From the NCBI RefSeq assembly GCF_002077945.1, contig NZ_LVYD01000042.1:186001-250000 (forward strand): a DNA stretch of 64,000 nt. The letters run 5' to 3'. Made by a program: the position numbers and the translations under genes. Each line of letters begins with the position of its first letter. Within the stretch, counting starts at the first letter, position 1. This stretch comes from Niastella vici (lineage in GTDB: Bacteria; Bacteroidota; Bacteroidia; Chitinophagales; Chitinophagaceae). This document shows positions 45,598 through 54,488 of this stretch, piece after piece. Under the pieces are notes generated by a model that made no database searches, was not told the origin of the DNA, and saw nothing but the letters and a program-made list of their open reading frames with translations.

Positions 45598-46380
45598 TTA
45601 CACCGCATAGGTGAACCGCTTTTGCAAACCGGTAAAAAACTTGTCGAGCAGTAACCCAACCGTTCCGATGATCAAAATTGCCACCAGTATCTTTCCTATA
45701 CTTCCGCCGTTAAAGCCTTCTTCCCAAACAAAATACCCTAACCCAATGCCACCCGATAACATTTCGCCGGCTACGATCACCATCCAGGCCACACCGATCG
45801 ACAAACGCAATCCGGTGAAAATATGTGGTAAGCTATAGGGTATCATTATTTTGGTAATGTATTTCCAAAGGGAGAATCCGAATGCCTTGCCTACATTTTT
45901 ATGATCCTGCGGTATTTGTGACACGCCAAACGAAGTGTTGATGAGCGTGGGCCACAATGAACAAATGAAGATCATAAAGATGCTTGCCTTGGGCGAATCC
46001 TGAAAAATAGCCAACCCCAGCGGAAACCAGGCCAGTGGTGACACCGGCCTTAAGATCTGTACAATGGGGTTGAAGATATTCATGATGATCCGGTTGCTGC
46101 CCAGCACAAACCCTAATGGTATGGCGATCAAACTGCCCAAACCAAAACCAATACCCACACGTGCCAAAGAGCTTATTAATTTTGTACCGATGCCTTTATA
46201 ATCGGGGTCGTTCTGGAACGGATTGGTCATTACTTCTTTAAAGGTGTCCCAGGTTGCCAGGGGAGAAGGGATCTCACCTTTAGTTATTTTCGAGACCATA
46301 TCCCACATACCCAGCAACAACAGCATGCCTGCCACGAAATACAATACCGACCACCCTATCTTTATTGCTTTTGCTTTCAT
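45598..46380 (-). CDS. Nitrate ABC transporter permease
   Basis: 260 residues from the ATG at 46380, preferred over one 25 codons upstream because it leads straight into the first helix (WSVLYFVAGMLLLLGMWDMV). About six membrane helices; the BPD-type EAA-like loop is at IPQDHKNVGKAFGFSLWKYI. Of the NrtB/SsuC/TauC type. A 130-bp gap separates it from the NrtA-like gene, larger than other gaps here, but no terminator is visible, so co-transcription is still likely. Confidence 0.92.
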   Translation of the reverse strand: MKAKAIKIGWSVLYFVAGMLLLLGMWDMVSKITKGEIPSPLATWDTFKEVMTNPFQNDPDYKGIGTKLISSLARVGIGFGLGSLIAIPLGFVLGSNRIIMNIFNPIVQILRPVSPLAWFPLGLAIFQDSPKASIFMIFICSLWPTLINTSFGVSQIPQDHKNVGKAFGFSLWKYITKIMIPYSLPHIFTGLRLSIGVAWMVIVAGEMLSGGIGLGYFVWEEGFNGGSIGKILVAILIIGTVGLLLDKFFTGLQKRFTYAV

Positions 46381-46510
46381 CTGAATATTTTTAATTTTTT
46401 TAAAATTGCCAGATGGAACTCCGCATGAAAAAATCTTTAGATATCGAATAAGCAAAATATTTTTTCATGCTCCGTTTCATTGTTTACAATTGAATGGTTA
46501 GTTAATTGGG

Positions 46511-47734
46511 TTACCTTGGCGAAGCAGCGATATACGCTTTCGGGTTATTCGGATCAAACGGTACTGATTCTATGTTCAACTTGAACGGCTTCATGTCATC
46601 GGTAGGAACCCCAATGTTCATGCTCTTTGCCACTTCATCATACAGGTCGTCCATTATTATTTTATTAACGATCTCCTTGTAATCAGCCGGCAAAGCAGGG
46701 ATATAGCCAAACCGAACATATTGCGCCATGAACCAGACGCCATGTGACAGGCGCGGCGCATTTACAAAGCCGTTGTTATGAAATAACATGTAATCATCTT
46801 TATATTTCTGCACGCCCAGCTCGCAACCCAGATCATTACTGCCCATCAGGCGCGCTTCCAGCACAGTTACCGGTGCATTTACGTAATTGGGCCGCGAAAG
46901 GATCTGTGCTGCTTTTTTGCGGTTACCCATATTATCGAGCCACTTGCAGGCTTCCAGTATGGCCATCATTACTTTCTTCAGGTCTTCGCGGCTGCCTTCG
47001 GCAAACGCTTTGTTAACCACCAGGGCTTTTTCAGGATGATTTTTCCAGATGTCCTGTGTAGCAATATGGGTGAACCCAACGTTCTGTGCAGCAGCCACGC
47101 CATTCCAGGGCTCCCCAACACAATAGCCTTCCATGTTATCGACCCGCATGTTGGCTACCATTTGCGGTGGCGGAATGGTGATGATGCCCACTGATTTGGA
47201 GCTTACACCACAGGCTGCCAGCCAGGTACGTAACCAGATATCGTGTGTACCGCCGGGAAAGGTCATGGCGAACGTCACTTCTTTTCTCGATTGCACTGAT
47301 TTTATTGCAGCAGCTACTTTTTTAATTTCTTTAAAACCTACCAGGCCACAGAAATCTTTTGAAAGTGTAATACCCTGGCCATTGTTACTTAATACCATGG
47401 CGATACGCATTTCAGAACCGGCTTTGCCGCCAATGCCTTCATATACCGAGAAAGGCATGGAAAACAAACAATGCGCCCCATCCAGCTCACCATTCAGGAT
47501 CTTGTCGCGCACATTGGCCCAGGATGCTTCTTTGGTTACCTGTACATCCAATCCATATTTTTGAAAGAACCCCATTTCCTTGGCGATCACGAGCGGAGCG
47601 CAATCGGTCAATGGGATGAAACCCAGTTTTATGGTGCGTGTTGGTTTATTGGCTGTATGCAGAACAAATGATGTTGACACCACAAAAACCGCCAGAGCAA
47701 CGATCCCTATTTTTAATATATTAAGAACTTTCAT
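46511..47734 (-). CDS. Nitrate ABC transporter substrate-binding protein (NrtA-like)
   Basis: 407 residues with a signal or anchor segment (ILKIGIVALAVFVVSTSFVL). The ligand-binding fold opens with IKLGFIPLTDCAPLVIAKE, as in NrtA/CmpA/NasF, and continues with AHCLFSMPFSVYEGIGG, TFPGGTHDIWLRTWLAACG and MEGYCVGEPWNGVAAAQN. NrtA proteins bind nitrate and sometimes nitrite in the periplasm. It lies 26 bp behind the outer-membrane porin gene, so the order is outer-membrane pore, periplasmic binder, permease, ATPase. Confidence 0.94.
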   Translation of the reverse strand: MKVLNILKIGIVALAVFVVSTSFVLHTANKPTRTIKLGFIPLTDCAPLVIAKEMGFFQKYGLDVQVTKEASWANVRDKILNGELDGAHCLFSMPFSVYEGIGGKAGSEMRIAMVLSNNGQGITLSKDFCGLVGFKEIKKVAAAIKSVQSRKEVTFAMTFPGGTHDIWLRTWLAACGVSSKSVGIITIPPPQMVANMRVDNMEGYCVGEPWNGVAAAQNVGFTHIATQDIWKNHPEKALVVNKAFAEGSREDLKKVMMAILEACKWLDNMGNRKKAAQILSRPNYVNAPVTVLEARLMGSNDLGCELGVQKYKDDYMLFHNNGFVNAPRLSHGVWFMAQYVRFGYIPALPADYKEIVNKIIMDDLYDEVAKSMNIGVPTDDMKPFKLNIESVPFDPNNPKAYIAASPR

Positions 47735-47760
47735 GTCTTTTGATTTTAATAACCTCTTTA

Positions 47761-49323
47761 TTATTGTTTAATTGCCACTGGTTTGGTGAAAAAGAAATCA
47801 GGACGGATGTTGATCATCAGGTAAGCCCATGTAGGCCGATGATTGGTTGCGTCCATCGTTGATTTTTTAACATACTCGGTACTGTTGTTTGCGAGCATGA
47901 AAGCATAACCAAGCTCCAGCGTAGTAAACTTGTTCAATGCATAGTTGGCTATAAAATCAAATTCGTATCCAAGATCTTTTTTAAGATAATTTTTGTCAGC
48001 ATCCAGCGTGTTCACCATATTTTGAGCCAGTTGGAAATTGTGAACATCGGCCGACAAAGAGAACAAGTTCGACTGGTATTTTATTTTAAAGTATGCATCC
48101 TGCAGACCGCCTACTGGTGAACCGGTTCCTACATAATAATAATCCATGTATCCCCAATGTTTATGCGGTGTTCCGTACAGGGGATCAAAGCGATGGTTAT
48201 CGGTAGCTGCAGTAGAAGAATCATTACCTGATAAATAATCATATCCCAAACCAAAGCTGATCTTGCCTTTTTGCAAATTGATCGAGGCGGTATAATGAGA
48301 AGCCTTCAGGTTCTTTCCATCCCGGTCTTTTCCGCTTTGGAAATAAGCGCCTACCTGCCATGACTTTTTCAAACCGGAAGCATTACCAATGGTTCCATTG
48401 ATCATTAATCCGTAAGTAAGACGGCGGTTCACGCCTTTTACGTCATATCTTCTACCGAATACATAACCGCTTGAAGCGCCGCCTACTGAATCGAGACGGT
48501 ATTTTGAGAAATCGTCTTTAAAGAAAAGTCCTGCAAATTTCGTTTGGCCGAACTTGCGGCTGATGTACGCCATTTGCATGGATTTATATTGCTGGTTCAT
48601 GCCATTGGTGCTTATAGTGTTGTTCAGCACCGGAGAACCCGATAAGCTGCTTTTTGCACCCATAGTGCCATTGGCCGAAAGTGGAATGAGACCTGCTGGT
48701 GTTGCCACCAGGTTACCGAGCGAATTGGTAACATAAGGCGGTACATTACCGGGTGTATAGAAGGCATTTGTTACACCGGCACCATCGGAATTTTGATTAA
48801 AGCCAACGCCAAGGTCAACCTGCCAGCCATGGTGCATTGCTTTTAACAGTAAGGCGTCGTGACGGCGGGCCTGTTGCAACCAGTCGAGGTCGCCCAGCAA
48901 ACGCACATCATCATATATTAAAGCCTGACGGCCGATCTTGAAGGAAAGATTGTCGATACCTTTCATTTTTATGGTGGTATCGAGCGAATTCATGAGGGTA
49001 ACTTCTGCCCAGGCTTCGTGCACCATCAGCCTGTTTCCGTCGGCATTATTAATGGTAGAAGCGTCTTGCCCCCATACCCGTACATCCTGAACAGAGAAAT
49101 TGAAGTTTAAACGGTCCCATTTGTACCCAAAAGTTAAACGGGCCCGTTGAGAGGTGAAAAAAGCAGCGTCGGACCCAGTTGTATTGAGTGTTCCGTACCC
49201 GTTACGTAATTCGGTACGTGTTCTCAGTTGCCCCTGCAATGAAAATTGCGCGGTGCTGTTGAACGGTTTACATAAAAAACACACAATTCCGGTTCCTGCC
49301 ATGAAAATTAATTTTTTCCTCAT
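47761..49323 (-). CDS. Alginate-export-like outer-membrane beta-barrel protein
   Basis: 520 residues with a signal peptide (KLIFMAGTGIVCFLC) and a barrel of alternating aromatic strands ending at INIRPDFFFTKP. The opening QLRTRTELRNGYG and FFTSQRARLTFGYKWDRL, and the later FSVQDVRVWGQ and MKGIDNLSFKIGRQAL, match the alginate-export family of 16-18-stranded porins. In this cluster a role as a nitrate/nitrite pore is far more likely than alginate export. It is first in the nitrate operon, with an AACGATTGC motif 156 bp upstream and no other gene between. Confidence 0.85.
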   Translation of the reverse strand: MRKKLIFMAGTGIVCFLCKPFNSTAQFSLQGQLRTRTELRNGYGTLNTTGSDAAFFTSQRARLTFGYKWDRLNFNFSVQDVRVWGQDASTINNADGNRLMVHEAWAEVTLMNSLDTTIKMKGIDNLSFKIGRQALIYDDVRLLGDLDWLQQARRHDALLLKAMHHGWQVDLGVGFNQNSDGAGVTNAFYTPGNVPPYVTNSLGNLVATPAGLIPLSANGTMGAKSSLSGSPVLNNTISTNGMNQQYKSMQMAYISRKFGQTKFAGLFFKDDFSKYRLDSVGGASSGYVFGRRYDVKGVNRRLTYGLMINGTIGNASGLKKSWQVGAYFQSGKDRDGKNLKASHYTASINLQKGKISFGLGYDYLSGNDSSTAATDNHRFDPLYGTPHKHWGYMDYYYVGTGSPVGGLQDAYFKIKYQSNLFSLSADVHNFQLAQNMVNTLDADKNYLKKDLGYEFDFIANYALNKFTTLELGYAFMLANNSTEYVKKSTMDATNHRPTWAYLMINIRPDFFFTKPVAIKQ

Positions 49324-49474
49324 ACTTTTGTTTTGGTTTTTTTAAGATGATGATTCATTTTAAAATTTGCTTACCCCGGTTAGACTGCCATCTGCCGGGG
49401 TTTTTTAATTGATTGGGTTACTTGTTAATATAGCCATGCAGTGAATTTTATTAAGCAATTTGGTTTAATACATG

Positions 49475-49487
49475 GCAGGCAATCGTT
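49475..49487 (-). promoter_or_regulatory. AACGATTGCCTGC motif upstream of the nitrate operon
   Basis: The 13-base word GCAGGCAATCGTT is identical to the one before nirB (52715-52727), and on the minus strand the similarity extends on into CCTGCSATRWATT. It precedes the porin gene, the head of the nitrate operon. Likely a binding site shared by nitrogen-assimilation promoters. Confidence 0.5.
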
Positions 49488-49578
49488 TGGAACTCATAAG
49501 CGGGCAACCGTTAGCATCATCTCTCTAAAACCATTTGCCCCTGAGCCATTGCTCTGGCGGGGCCTCTCTTACATTCAA

Positions 49579-49929
49579 TTATTCTTCTATTCCTATATAA
49601 ACCAGTTCATTTTCAATTTTTACGGGATATGTTTTGATATCACCACAATCATCGCCGCTCAGGCACTGACCCGTAACCAGTGAAAAAGTTTTTTTATGGA
49701 ACGGACAGGCCACTTTGGGTTCATTGTTTTGCGTTCCGATCATCCCACGGCTCAGGGCCATTTGCTGGCGGTGCGGACACATATTCTGTGATGCGTACCA
49801 CTCTCCGCGGCGACTGAAATTGAACAGGGCGATCTGTTCGTCGTGGTATTTTACACATACGCCACCGTTTTCGGGTACATCTGTAGTACGGCAGGCTAAA
49901 AACCAGGTAAGTACTTTTTCTTGTATCAT
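49579..49929 (-). CDS. nirD: Nitrite reductase small subunit NirD (Rieske-type)
   Basis: 116 residues, the usual size. The Rieske cluster pairs are complete: CPHRQQMALSRG and CPFHKKTFSLVTG each give Cys and His (C-x-H and C-x2-H), so it should carry a [2Fe-2S] cluster. NirD partners the NirB flavo-siroheme subunit to reduce nitrite to ammonium with NADH. It is 252 bp downstream of nirB with its own CAATCGTT motif in the gap, so it may be transcribed separately as well as from nirB. The 255-bp gap to the porin gene holds the shared motif and no gene. Confidence 0.93.
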   Translation of the reverse strand: MIQEKVLTWFLACRTTDVPENGGVCVKYHDEQIALFNFSRRGEWYASQNMCPHRQQMALSRGMIGTQNNEPKVACPFHKKTFSLVTGQCLSGDDCGDIKTYPVKIENELVYIGIEE

Positions 49930-50043
49930 AACATGAACATTGTGTTTTACAAAAAATTCCCTATTCAGCTTTCACTGATCATTTTTCCAATGGCATTCAA
50001 AATGGGGGAAATAAAAACCCGCTGCATGGTTGATGCAGACAAA

Positions 50044-50051
50044 CAATCGTT
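50044..50051 (-). promoter_or_regulatory. AACGATTG motif upstream of nirD
   Basis: CAATCGTT on the plus strand (AACGATTG in the direction of nirD), 115 bp before the start codon and preceded by GCAGACAAA, so it is a divergent copy of the GCAGGCAATCGTT word seen before nirB and the porin gene. Confidence 0.4.
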
Positions 50052-50181
50052 AGAAATACGCAGCCAGTACCGGCAATAGCCGGTCAGCTACATGGCAAAT
50101 GTGTGTGAGTGTTTTAGTATCAGAAGATTATCAGAGACAACAGGCAACGTGATGCATGAGTATTGCCTGTTGTGTTTTAGT

Positions 50182-52683
50182 TTATTTCCACTCCTTCGCT
50201 TTTTTCTGTTCCCGCATGGGTTCAAATTGTATCGAAGGATCTTTTGATTCAGGTGCATTTACAAAATGCGTGAACCGCTTGCGGATCTCAGGATTCTCCA
50301 CCGCTTCTTTCCATTCGCATTTGTAATTATCAACCAGCGTTTGCATTTCTGCTTCCAGTTGTTCGGCAATACCTAAGCTATCATTCACTACAACATTACG
50401 CAGGTAATCGATGCCGCCTTCCATTTTGTTCAGCCAGGTAGCTGTACGGGTTAATGGATCGGCTGTTTTGATGTAGAACATCAAAAAGCGGTCGATATAT
50501 TTTATACAGGTTTCTGAATCGATGTCAGTTGCCAACAGTAAGGCATGCTGTGGTTTTGAACCGCCGTTTCCGCATACATACAGGTTCCAGCCTTTTTCGG
50601 TAGCTATTATACCGAAATCCTTGCTTTGTGCTTCGGCGCATTCGCGTATACAACCCGAAACAGCCGACTTTAATTTATGCGGAGCGCGCAGGCCACGGTA
50701 TCTTTCTTCTATCTGAATGGCGAAGCTAACGCTGTCGTGCAGGCCAAACCGGCACCAGGTGCTGCCCACGCAGCTTTTCACTGTGCGCAGGGCTTTACCG
50801 TATGCATGACCGCTTTCGAAACCTGCTTCTATCAGTTCGCTCCAGATGGCCGGCAGATCATTTACGTGCGCGCCGAACAGATCGATACGCTGACCGCCGG
50901 TTATTTTTGTATAGAGATTGTATTTCTGAGCAACCTGACCTATTACGATCAGTTTTTCGGGCGTGATCTCACCACCAGGTATACGCGGTACTACTGAATA
51001 GGTTCCGCCTTTTTGAATATTGGCTAAAAAACGGTCGTTGCTGTCCTGTGCGGTATCATTTCCTTTTGCCAGGATCATATCATTCCACAAACTGGCGAGA
51101 ATGGAGGCCACCGGAGGTTTACACAATTCGCAACCATCGCCGGTTCCCAGTTTATTCAGCACTTCGTCAAATGTTTGCAGCTTATGCACCTTCACCAGGT
51201 CGTACAACTCCTGGCGGCTGTAATTAAAGTGTTCGCAAAGTACGTTGCGTACATATTTACCTTGCGATTTAAGTGTATGGGTGATCAGGTCTTTAACCAT
51301 GGGAACGCAACCGCCGCAACCAGTTCCGGCTTTGGTGCATTTTTTAATTGAATCCATGGTTTCATTTCCGTCGCAAACTGCTTTGCAGATATCGCCTTTT
51401 GAAACGCTTTCGCAACTGCAGATCAACGCATCATCGGGCAGGTTGGCCACACCGGCGCCACCTTCATTACCAGCGCCGCCACGGGCGCCCAGGATCACAT
51501 CTTCGGGGTTTGGCGGTAACACCACTTTGTTCTTGGTGGTTTGCAGCAGCATATTGTATTGTTCTGCATCGCCTACCAGAATGCCACCTAATAAATATTT
51601 TCCGTCGGGTGAAATATTTACGCGTTTGTAAACACCTTTCATGCGGTCTTCCAGCACAATGCTGCGGCCCTCATCAACCGACACAAAAGGATCGCCAAAG
51701 CTGGCCACATCAACACCAATCAGTTTCAGCTTGGTGCTCATATCGAAACCGGTGAACGACTTGTCGCCGCCCATTAAGTTGGTGGCTACTACTTCGGCCA
51801 TTTCATAACCAGGCGCTACCAGCCCATAGATCATTCCGCCATGCAAAGCGCATTCGCCAATGGCAAAAATGAACGGATCGGTAGTGGCCAGGCGGTCATT
51901 TACGACAATACCGCCGCGGTGACCCGTTTCCAGTCCGGCCAGTTTAGCCAACTCATCGCGGGGTTTAATACCGGCCGAGATCACTAGCATATCTATATCC
52001 AGTTTGGTATCGTCACTGAACTGCATACCGGTAATGAACTGGTCGCCCAGGATCTCGGAAGTGTTCTTGCTGGTATGAATGGAGAGCCCGAGTGATTCGA
52101 GCTTTGCTTTTAATATGTTGGAACCGGCTTCATCAATTTGCCGGGGCATTAAGCGGGGAGCAAATTCAATTACGTGGGTATTGGTAACGCCGAGGTCGAT
52201 CATGGCTTTGGCGGCTTCCAAACCCAACAAACCACCACCTATTACTGCACCGGTCTTAGCTTTTTTAGCATAAGTGGTCATCATTTCCAGGTCTTCAATA
52301 GTGCGGTAGATAAAAACGCCTTCTTTTTCAACGCCGGGAATGGGTGGCACAAAAGCAGCTGAACCGGTAGCCAGGATCAGATAGTCGTAAGACTCATTAA
52401 TGCCGTGGTGAGAACGAACGGTCTTTTGATCGCGGTCTATATAAGAAATGGGATCTCCCAAATAAATTCTGATATTATTTTCAGCATACCAATCGAGGCC
52501 GGCCATGGTAAGGTCATCGGCTGTTTTTCCGGCAAAGTATTCGCTAAGGTGTACGCGGTCGTAGGCCGGACGGGTTTCTTCCCCAAAAACAACAATCTCA
52601 AACTGCCCTGGCTGGGCTTTGGCTGTCAGTTTTTCACAAAACTTGTAACCAACCATTCCATTGCCAATAACTACTATTTTCAT
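50182..52683 (-). CDS. nirB: NADH-dependent nitrite reductase large subunit NirB
   Basis: 833 residues from the ATG at 52683, which begins the FAD-binding strand (KIVVIGNGMVGYKFCEKL); an ATG seven codons earlier is less likely. FAD/NAD domain to about 400 (TGAVIGGGLLGLEAAKAM), two BFD-type segments (ALICSCESVSKG...GTGCGGCVP near 430-475 and GTGDGCELCKPPV near 525), a half domain, then the siroheme-4Fe4S site: SCVGSTWCRFG and SGCIRECAEA supply the four Cys. It reduces nitrite to ammonium in the cytoplasm. It is divergent from a Crp/Fnr gene and its siroheme needs the cobA product encoded just beyond. Confidence 0.96.
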   Translation of the reverse strand: MKIVVIGNGMVGYKFCEKLTAKAQPGQFEIVVFGEETRPAYDRVHLSEYFAGKTADDLTMAGLDWYAENNIRIYLGDPISYIDRDQKTVRSHHGINESYDYLILATGSAAFVPPIPGVEKEGVFIYRTIEDLEMMTTYAKKAKTGAVIGGGLLGLEAAKAMIDLGVTNTHVIEFAPRLMPRQIDEAGSNILKAKLESLGLSIHTSKNTSEILGDQFITGMQFSDDTKLDIDMLVISAGIKPRDELAKLAGLETGHRGGIVVNDRLATTDPFIFAIGECALHGGMIYGLVAPGYEMAEVVATNLMGGDKSFTGFDMSTKLKLIGVDVASFGDPFVSVDEGRSIVLEDRMKGVYKRVNISPDGKYLLGGILVGDAEQYNMLLQTTKNKVVLPPNPEDVILGARGGAGNEGGAGVANLPDDALICSCESVSKGDICKAVCDGNETMDSIKKCTKAGTGCGGCVPMVKDLITHTLKSQGKYVRNVLCEHFNYSRQELYDLVKVHKLQTFDEVLNKLGTGDGCELCKPPVASILASLWNDMILAKGNDTAQDSNDRFLANIQKGGTYSVVPRIPGGEITPEKLIVIGQVAQKYNLYTKITGGQRIDLFGAHVNDLPAIWSELIEAGFESGHAYGKALRTVKSCVGSTWCRFGLHDSVSFAIQIEERYRGLRAPHKLKSAVSGCIRECAEAQSKDFGIIATEKGWNLYVCGNGGSKPQHALLLATDIDSETCIKYIDRFLMFYIKTADPLTRTATWLNKMEGGIDYLRNVVVNDSLGIAEQLEAEMQTLVDNYKCEWKEAVENPEIRKRFTHFVNAPESKDPSIQFEPMREQKKAKEWK

Positions 52684-52714
52684 AAACTGCGTTTTTTGGA
52701 TCAATCAATTTATC

Positions 52715-52727
52715 GCAGGCAATCGTT
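52715..52727 (-). promoter_or_regulatory. AACGATTGCCTGC motif upstream of nirB
   Basis: GCAGGCAATCGTT, 32 bp before the nirB start, identical over 13 bases to the copy before the porin gene. The remaining 287 bp to the Crp/Fnr start is very AT-rich with no other gene. Confidence 0.5.
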
Positions 52728-53014
52728 AAACATTAAATAAAATCACATATAATATCTAAATGGCAATTCGCTATAAAATTTACCGCTGTTTTGTGATCTG
52801 TGTAATAAAAATAGTCATTTTTAATATTATTTTTATAGTGTATTCCTATATGAGTAATATATTTATTTTATTTATGCGTAATTGTTTAAGATTTTCTCTC
52901 AATTTTGAGGGCAGAATCAGACCATATCAACAATTTCTGTAGCTAATGCGGTTTTGCACGGTCAGCTTGCCACGAGAATTAATATTAATTTTATTTACAT
53001 ATAAATTTATTCTT

Positions 53015-53704
53015 GTGAAACGAAACAAAAATGGATGTGATTTAAAGAGCTGCTTTCTATGCAGACTCTGTTCAAAAGAATGGCTGCCGGCAATTGATAT
53101 ACATCGCCAAAGCTTTCACGTGAACAAGGGTGAATTGCTTTTTACCGAAGGCAGCGAGGTAACCGGTATATATTTTATATATAAGGGAACTTTTAAAGTG
53201 CATAAAAAATGGGCCGATGACAAGGAGCTGATCGTTCGGCTGGCCAAGAACGGCGCCATTTTGGGCCATCGCGGTTTGGGTAATGATATATATTACCCGG
53301 TTTCGGCCACTGCCCTGGAAGCCTCGGAAGTATGTTTTATAGACCTTGGCTTTTTTCAATCGACCCTTAAAGTGAACTACCAGTTCCTGTACGAGTTGAT
53401 GCTGTTCTTTGCCGGAGAGCTGAAGGAGTCGGAAAAAAAGATGCGCAACCTGGCCCATATGACCGTAAAGGGCAGAATTGCCCAGGCTTTATTATCCATG
53501 CACGCAAAATTTGGGACCAACCCCGAAGGTTTTATAGATATTAACCTCAGCCGCCAGGACCTGGCATCGTATACCGGCACTACTTATGAAACGGTATTCC
53601 GTACCATTAATGAACTGGTACAGGAAGGCAGCATATCTTTATCGGGCAAACATATTTGTGTACTGGATGCGGGGAAGTTGAATGCTCATGCGAGTGAAGA
53701 ATAG
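53015..53704 (+). CDS. Crp/Fnr-family regulator with N-terminal cysteine cluster
   Basis: 229 residues from the GTG at 53015; an upstream frame extension from 52946 reads as unlikely AT-rich sequence. Residues 8-19 (CDLKSCFLCRLC) contain four Cys spaced C-x4-C-x2-C-x2-C, resembling an iron-sulphur or metal site as in FNR. A cyclic-nucleotide-type beta-roll follows (KGELLFTEGSEVTGIYFIYK; LGHRGLG) with a long dimer helix, and the winged helix near the end (LSRQDLASYTGTTYETVFRT). Divergent from nirB and upstream of cobA, it is the likely regulator of the nitrite genes in response to oxygen, NO or redox state. The sensed signal is inferred from the Cys cluster. Confidence 0.9.
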   Translation: MKRNKNGCDLKSCFLCRLCSKEWLPAIDIHRQSFHVNKGELLFTEGSEVTGIYFIYKGTFKVHKKWADDKELIVRLAKNGAILGHRGLGNDIYYPVSATALEASEVCFIDLGFFQSTLKVNYQFLYELMLFFAGELKESEKKMRNLAHMTVKGRIAQALLSMHAKFGTNPEGFIDINLSRQDLASYTGTTYETVFRTINELVQEGSISLSGKHICVLDAGKLNAHASEE

Positions 53705-53744
53705 GCATCCCATCTGTTCCGTTTTTATATAAAATTTTCTATTA

Positions 53745-54488
53745 GTGGCAGCATCATTTGTTCAACCTGAATTAATTGTAGCAGGAGCCGGCGCCGGCGA
53801 TCCTGAACTGATCACATTAAAAGCGTACCGCCTTTTGCAGGAAGTTCCTGTTGTGTTGTACGACAACCTCGTCAATAAATCTTTGCTTGAATATACAAAG
53901 CCGGATTGCGAAAACATTTATGTGGGCAAATTGCCTTATGGTGATTACACCCCGCAGGAACAAATAAATGCGCTCATCAAAGAGAAAGCCTTTGCAAAAG
54001 GAAAAGTATTGCGCCTGAAAGGCGGCGACCCTTTTATTTTTGGAAGAGGGTTCGAAGAGATCCTGTATGCACGGCAACAAGGTATAAAAACAACTTTCAT
54101 CCCCGGCATTACCAGTATGCAGGCGAGCGGGCTGTACGATATTCCCTTAACCTTCCGCAATATCAGTGAAAGTATTTGGGTAGTAACCGGTACAAAAAAA
54201 GATGGCTCTTTATCGGCCGATCTTCAACTCGCCATACAAAGCAAAGCAACAGTAGTGATATACATGGGAATGAAAAAACTTACCGAGATTGCAAACATAT
54301 ATATTGATAAAGGATATGGCGATATGCCTGCAGCTATTATTCATTATGCTTCGCTCCCCTATCATAAAATTGCGAAGGGTATGATCAAAGACCTGCCGCT
54401 ACTGGCAACAGAACAACACATCACGCATCCATCATTGATCATAATTGGCCCGGTTACCAATATCGATAATTTGATTGGAACCGAATAG
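53745..54488 (+). CDS. cobA: Uroporphyrinogen-III C-methyltransferase
   Basis: 247 residues from a GTG start. SUMT motifs: LIVAGAGAGDPELITLKA, VVLYDNLVNKSLLEYTKP, VLRLKGGDPFIFGRGFEEI, PGITSMQASGLYDIPLTFR and ATVVIYMGMKKL. It adds two methyl groups from S-adenosylmethionine to uroporphyrinogen III, giving precorrin-2, the precursor of siroheme (and cobalamin). It is 40 bp downstream of the Crp/Fnr gene, so it is probably in the same transcript, and serves the NirB siroheme centre. It lacks the CysG dehydrogenase/ferrochelatase half, which must be encoded elsewhere. Confidence 0.95.
   Translation: MAASFVQPELIVAGAGAGDPELITLKAYRLLQEVPVVLYDNLVNKSLLEYTKPDCENIYVGKLPYGDYTPQEQINALIKEKAFAKGKVLRLKGGDPFIFGRGFEEILYARQQGIKTTFIPGITSMQASGLYDIPLTFRNISESIWVVTGTKKDGSLSADLQLAIQSKATVVIYMGMKKLTEIANIYIDKGYGDMPAAIIHYASLPYHKIAKGMIKDLPLLATEQHITHPSLIIIGPVTNIDNLIGTE

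Noticed and set aside
52946-53014. Upstream extension of the Crp/Fnr gene
   Set aside because: The added 23 residues come from AT-rich intergenic sequence; the GTG at 53015 places the Cys cluster at the usual distance.
53745-54488. cobA as a CysG-type trifunctional siroheme synthase
   Set aside because: The 247-residue protein contains only the methyltransferase domain.
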